64,000 nucleotides of DNA from Coccinella septempunctata (Eukaryota > Arthropoda > Insecta > Coleoptera > Coccinellidae), in the NCBI RefSeq assembly GCF_907165205.1, contig NC_058192.1, forward strand, positions 34,748,001-34,812,000, read 5' to 3'. Under the pieces are notes generated by a model that did not search any database, had not been told where the DNA came from, and worked only from the letters and a program-made list of their open reading frames with translations. Positions 61,803 through 64,000 of this stretch are shown one piece after another. Within the stretch, counting starts at the first letter, position 1. Every line of letters begins with the position of its first letter. The position numbers were made by a program, and so were the translations under genes.

Positions 61803-62272
61803 TATAGTTATTTTCCTATCAAGTGCGGAAAGTGATACTTGCCCGCACGAAACTGCCGTTGCCCGAACGATGCGAAGCAGAGTTCGGGTAAGCAGTTGAG
61901 TGCGGGCAAGACACTTTCCGCAAGAGTTAGGAACAATATTTTTTCTACAAGCGCTTGAAATATATAAATATATCCATTTCACGAAACAGATCATATATCT
62001 CATTTGATTAATTCATATATAATGACAGACGTAATTCTGCTTGTCATTACTATGGGTTTCTCATCGTTGACGTTCTATGCATAGAAACATGATAGAATTT
62101 AATTTACTCTATAATATTTGCGTGCGGGAAAAACCCCTGCTAATCCATTCCCGCACGCAAATGCGTGCGGGAAAGAAATAGCAGGCGTTTTTCCCGCACT
62201 CTTTGGGAAAGTGTCTCTTTGCAACTTGGAATGCGTGCGGGAAAAAGGTTGAACGCGCACGCTTGTAGAAAA
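61803..62272. mobile_element. Insertion of about 470 bp with internal hairpins in the right arm
   Basis: It interrupts the right arm between TGGATTGGGAA and AACAGTTTTCG, which are contiguous in the left arm. Inside, GTGCGGAAAGTGATACTTGCCCGCAC pairs with AGTGCGGGCAAGACACTTTCCGCA, and a second hairpin is built from GTGCGGGAAAAA and TTTTTCCCGCAC around 62125-62205. TGCGTGCGGGAAA occurs four times near the right end. Its class is unknown; no transposase. Confidence 0.6.
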
Positions 62273-62745
62273 AAACAGTTTTCGTAAACTATATGGAATG
62301 CCATAAATATGAAGTTGAACAAGGTAAAGTTCAACGATCATCGGATCCATTGTTAACGTGTCCAGGTCACGAAGAAGCAAACACATATATGGTTTTCCAT
62401 GTCTATCACTCATAATCTGATGTTCATGTAACAATGCGATGTTGTGATACAGATATATTGATCATTATGTTGGGAAATATGAATTTCATCGAGAAGAAAC
62501 GTCCAAATCTCGATGCATGTTGGTACCGGCAATAATTGCATCATTGGGTCCAAATTTGTGCTCTGTATTGTCAGGATTTCATGCCTTTAGTGGATGCAAT
62601 TTCAACTCAGCATTTTACCGTAAAGGAAAAAACAAACGTTTGAAATTCTCCGGAAGTCTCCAACGTACATCCAAGCAGTGAGTGACATTTCAGAAATTCC
62701 CAATTGTAACCTCGATCAATTATTCACATACTATGTGAACAATGT
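62272..62745 (+). pseudogene. Transposon-associated gene fragment (right arm)
   Basis: Plus-strand counterpart of the fragment at 60610-61200 (HKYEVEQGKVQRSSD, then CPGHEEAN, DTDILIIMLGNMNFIE), with its own stops and a frameshift. It decayed independently of the left arm after the inversion. Confidence 0.65.
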
Positions 62746-63128
62746 TTAATGCTATGTTTGTAGAATATATGGATTTACAGAATTTGTTGATATTATTACT
62801 GCTCATGTGTCTCTCACGAATGGTCGGCACCTTGACGTTGGTGTGAGAGCTTAAGTAAATTGTGATGATTCTTGGAGCGATTTCGACGGAACACTGTTCT
62901 GGTAGGGTCTCCCATGTCGATAAAGTCCAAGTTGAGCGGTGAAAACTAAGACTGACCCCCAAGCCGTGGTGTAAGAAATCGTGCTCAGGGCTGAATGGCA
63001 CCGGGTGGAGTGTGTCGCGAACGATTCCCTGGGGAAACCGGGTCGCATCCCCTTGTAAATAGACCTTCCCTCGGTATCGAAGCTCTGCCGAGGGCGACTT
63101 TTATTTCTTCGTCACTCGTGGGAACTAT

Positions 63129-63490
63129 ATGGATAGTGAAACGAAATTTAACAAAACCCCACAGGTTGCACTGCAACCTGACACCGAGGGCACCTCCTCT
63201 GGAGGGGCTCACGGTAAAAAACCAATGAAGGCACCGAAAGAGGCCCCTTCTGTAAATGAAGGGGGCTCATCCAAGGCCCAGGACGGGTGACAGATGCTCC
63301 ACCCTCCCCCCTGCTGGGAGGAAGGAGATCTGCACTCCAGAGGAGAAATCCTCTAACCCGACTGACCAGTCGGAGATGGAGGTGGACTCAGCGAGGGCTC
63401 CCACCGAGCCCATGTCTCCCGTTGCCCTACAGGTATCTAAGGATGCCGGCGGACTGAGCGGGGTTCCACACCACCCAAATCACCAGTAGA
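63129..63490 (+). pseudogene. LOA-type LINE ORF1, degenerate N-terminal part
   Basis: ATG at 63129 opens a frame to a TGA at 63288. The polar, Gly/Pro/Ser-rich sequence continues in another frame (63256-63489). No zinc knuckles are reached. Identified mainly by position before the ORF2 endonuclease. Confidence 0.45.
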
Positions 63491-63551
63491 TCCTCAAGGA
63501 TCTGCTGGTATGAAGTGACAGTCAGCTGACTGAGGACAAATATTGCTCCTC

Positions 63552-63959
63552 ATGGCTGCTGACATATACGTCACGCAAATAAACTTGCAGCACTGCATAG
63601 CGGCAACCGATATTCTTCGGTTGCGGCTGGCAAAGCTGCACACATTTTTAACTCTGATTCAGGAGCCCTGGATTAGGGGAGGCGAGGTGAGGGGCCTTTC
63701 CTTCAAAGGTGGTAGGCTCTTCTGCTCGCCCAAGGATACGAATCCGAGGGCGTGTATACTTGCTTCCATTGATTTAGGGGCTCAATTACTAACAAATTTC
63801 TGTTTCAGTGATCTGGTAGCGGTTCAGATTCTAGACTGTAGAGGACCGCTGAAGAATCTAGTGGAGTGTTCGGCATACCTTCCCTACGACTCCCCGGACC
63901 CACCGCCATCAAGGGAATTGGAGGAGCTGGTCGAATTCTGTCAACGTTACTTCGAGTAG
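63552..63959 (+). pseudogene. LOA-type LINE ORF2: start of AP endonuclease
   Basis: ATG 63552 is followed by VTQINLQHCIAATDILRLRL (the Asn-containing start motif), LTLIQEPWIRGGEVRGL (catalytic Glu), PRACILASI and AYLPYDSPDPPPSRELEELV. These are signature segments of LOA/Lian endonucleases. It stops at TAG 63957-63959, earlier than the domain should end, so it is probably frameshifted. The rest is outside the window. Confidence 0.8.
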
Positions 63960-64000
63960 AAGGGAGGTGCTCGACATAACTTTGTGTAGCAGTTCCATCG

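Larger units (their letters stand above)
60600..62745. repeat. Large inverted duplication, arms about 0.8 kb
   Basis: 60600-61398 recurs in reverse complement at 61438-62745, interrupted on the right by a 470-bp insertion (about 61803-62272). Both arms carry the same gene fragment, reading outward from the centre. The central 40 bp contain a small hairpin (GTATGAGAGCGCTCATAC). Confidence 0.85.
62850..64000 (+). mobile_element. LOA-clade non-LTR retrotransposon, 5' part
   Basis: GC-rich 5' UTR (to 63128), degenerate ORF1 and the endonuclease start of ORF2 run off the window end. The element is less AT-rich than its neighbours. The endonuclease resembles Lian/LOA elements. The start at about 62850 is approximate. 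Confidence 0.7.

Overview
The window is nuclear DNA of an insect. The evidence is an AT-rich background, a spliced host gene fragment (ATAD3, two exons with GT/AG borders on the minus strand) and a set of elements typical of arthropods: Jockey/CR1-group, LOA and R4/Dong-type LINEs, BEL/Pao, Copia and Gypsy LTR elements, a Penelope-like array and a mariner. I cannot name the order with confidence; a beetle or a hemipteran would fit. Apart from the ATAD3 exons and a few unassigned stretches, nearly everything recognisable is mobile DNA at different stages of decay, much of it nested.

Layout. 1-2419: decayed LINE ending in a TAA tail. 2421-10640: an R4/Dong-like LINE with a restriction-like endonuclease, interrupted by a TIR element (3871-5123, itself hit by a 192-bp MITE) and by an internally deleted BEL/Pao element (about 5457-8360). 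11362-14478: two ATAD3 exons around an intron holding a LINE remnant. 14479-20700: mostly non-coding, with Copia fragments in opposite orientations. 20714-30000: two minus-strand LINEs head to tail. The second (LINE B) has two intact ORFs and carries a 954-bp near-perfect palindrome with a 12-bp target duplication in its 3' UTR. 31199-40413: microsatellites and a Penelope-like array with two full copies in tandem (period 2838 bp), a third truncated copy, and a fourth in inverted orientation.

40744-54325 is one Gypsy element bounded by ATAT duplications. Its 3' LTR has been hit by a full-length LINE with two open ORFs (LINE C, 40836-45195) and by a mariner (45647-48528) whose left side carries an inverted copy of the sequence on its right. 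The Pol polyprotein continues, in the same frame after the integrase GPY/F module, into a macrodomain of the TARG1/OARD1 type that keeps both catalytic residues at the family's 41-residue spacing. A CCCH zinc-finger frame follows. I consider this the most interesting object here: a retrotransposon carrying an apparent ADP-ribosyl hydrolase.

54330-64000: a broken Gypsy-like gag/protease, RTE-like and Jockey-like LINE pieces, a MITE complex with interleaved inverted repeats, tandem repeats, a large inverted duplication of a transposon-associated gene family (60.6-62.7 kb), and the 5' part of a LOA-clade LINE that runs off the window.

A second theme is a set of hammerhead-ribozyme-like cores (CTGANGA, hairpin, GAAA) in the Penelope terminal repeats and in several unrelated-looking short repeats, three of which sit inside inverted-repeat structures.
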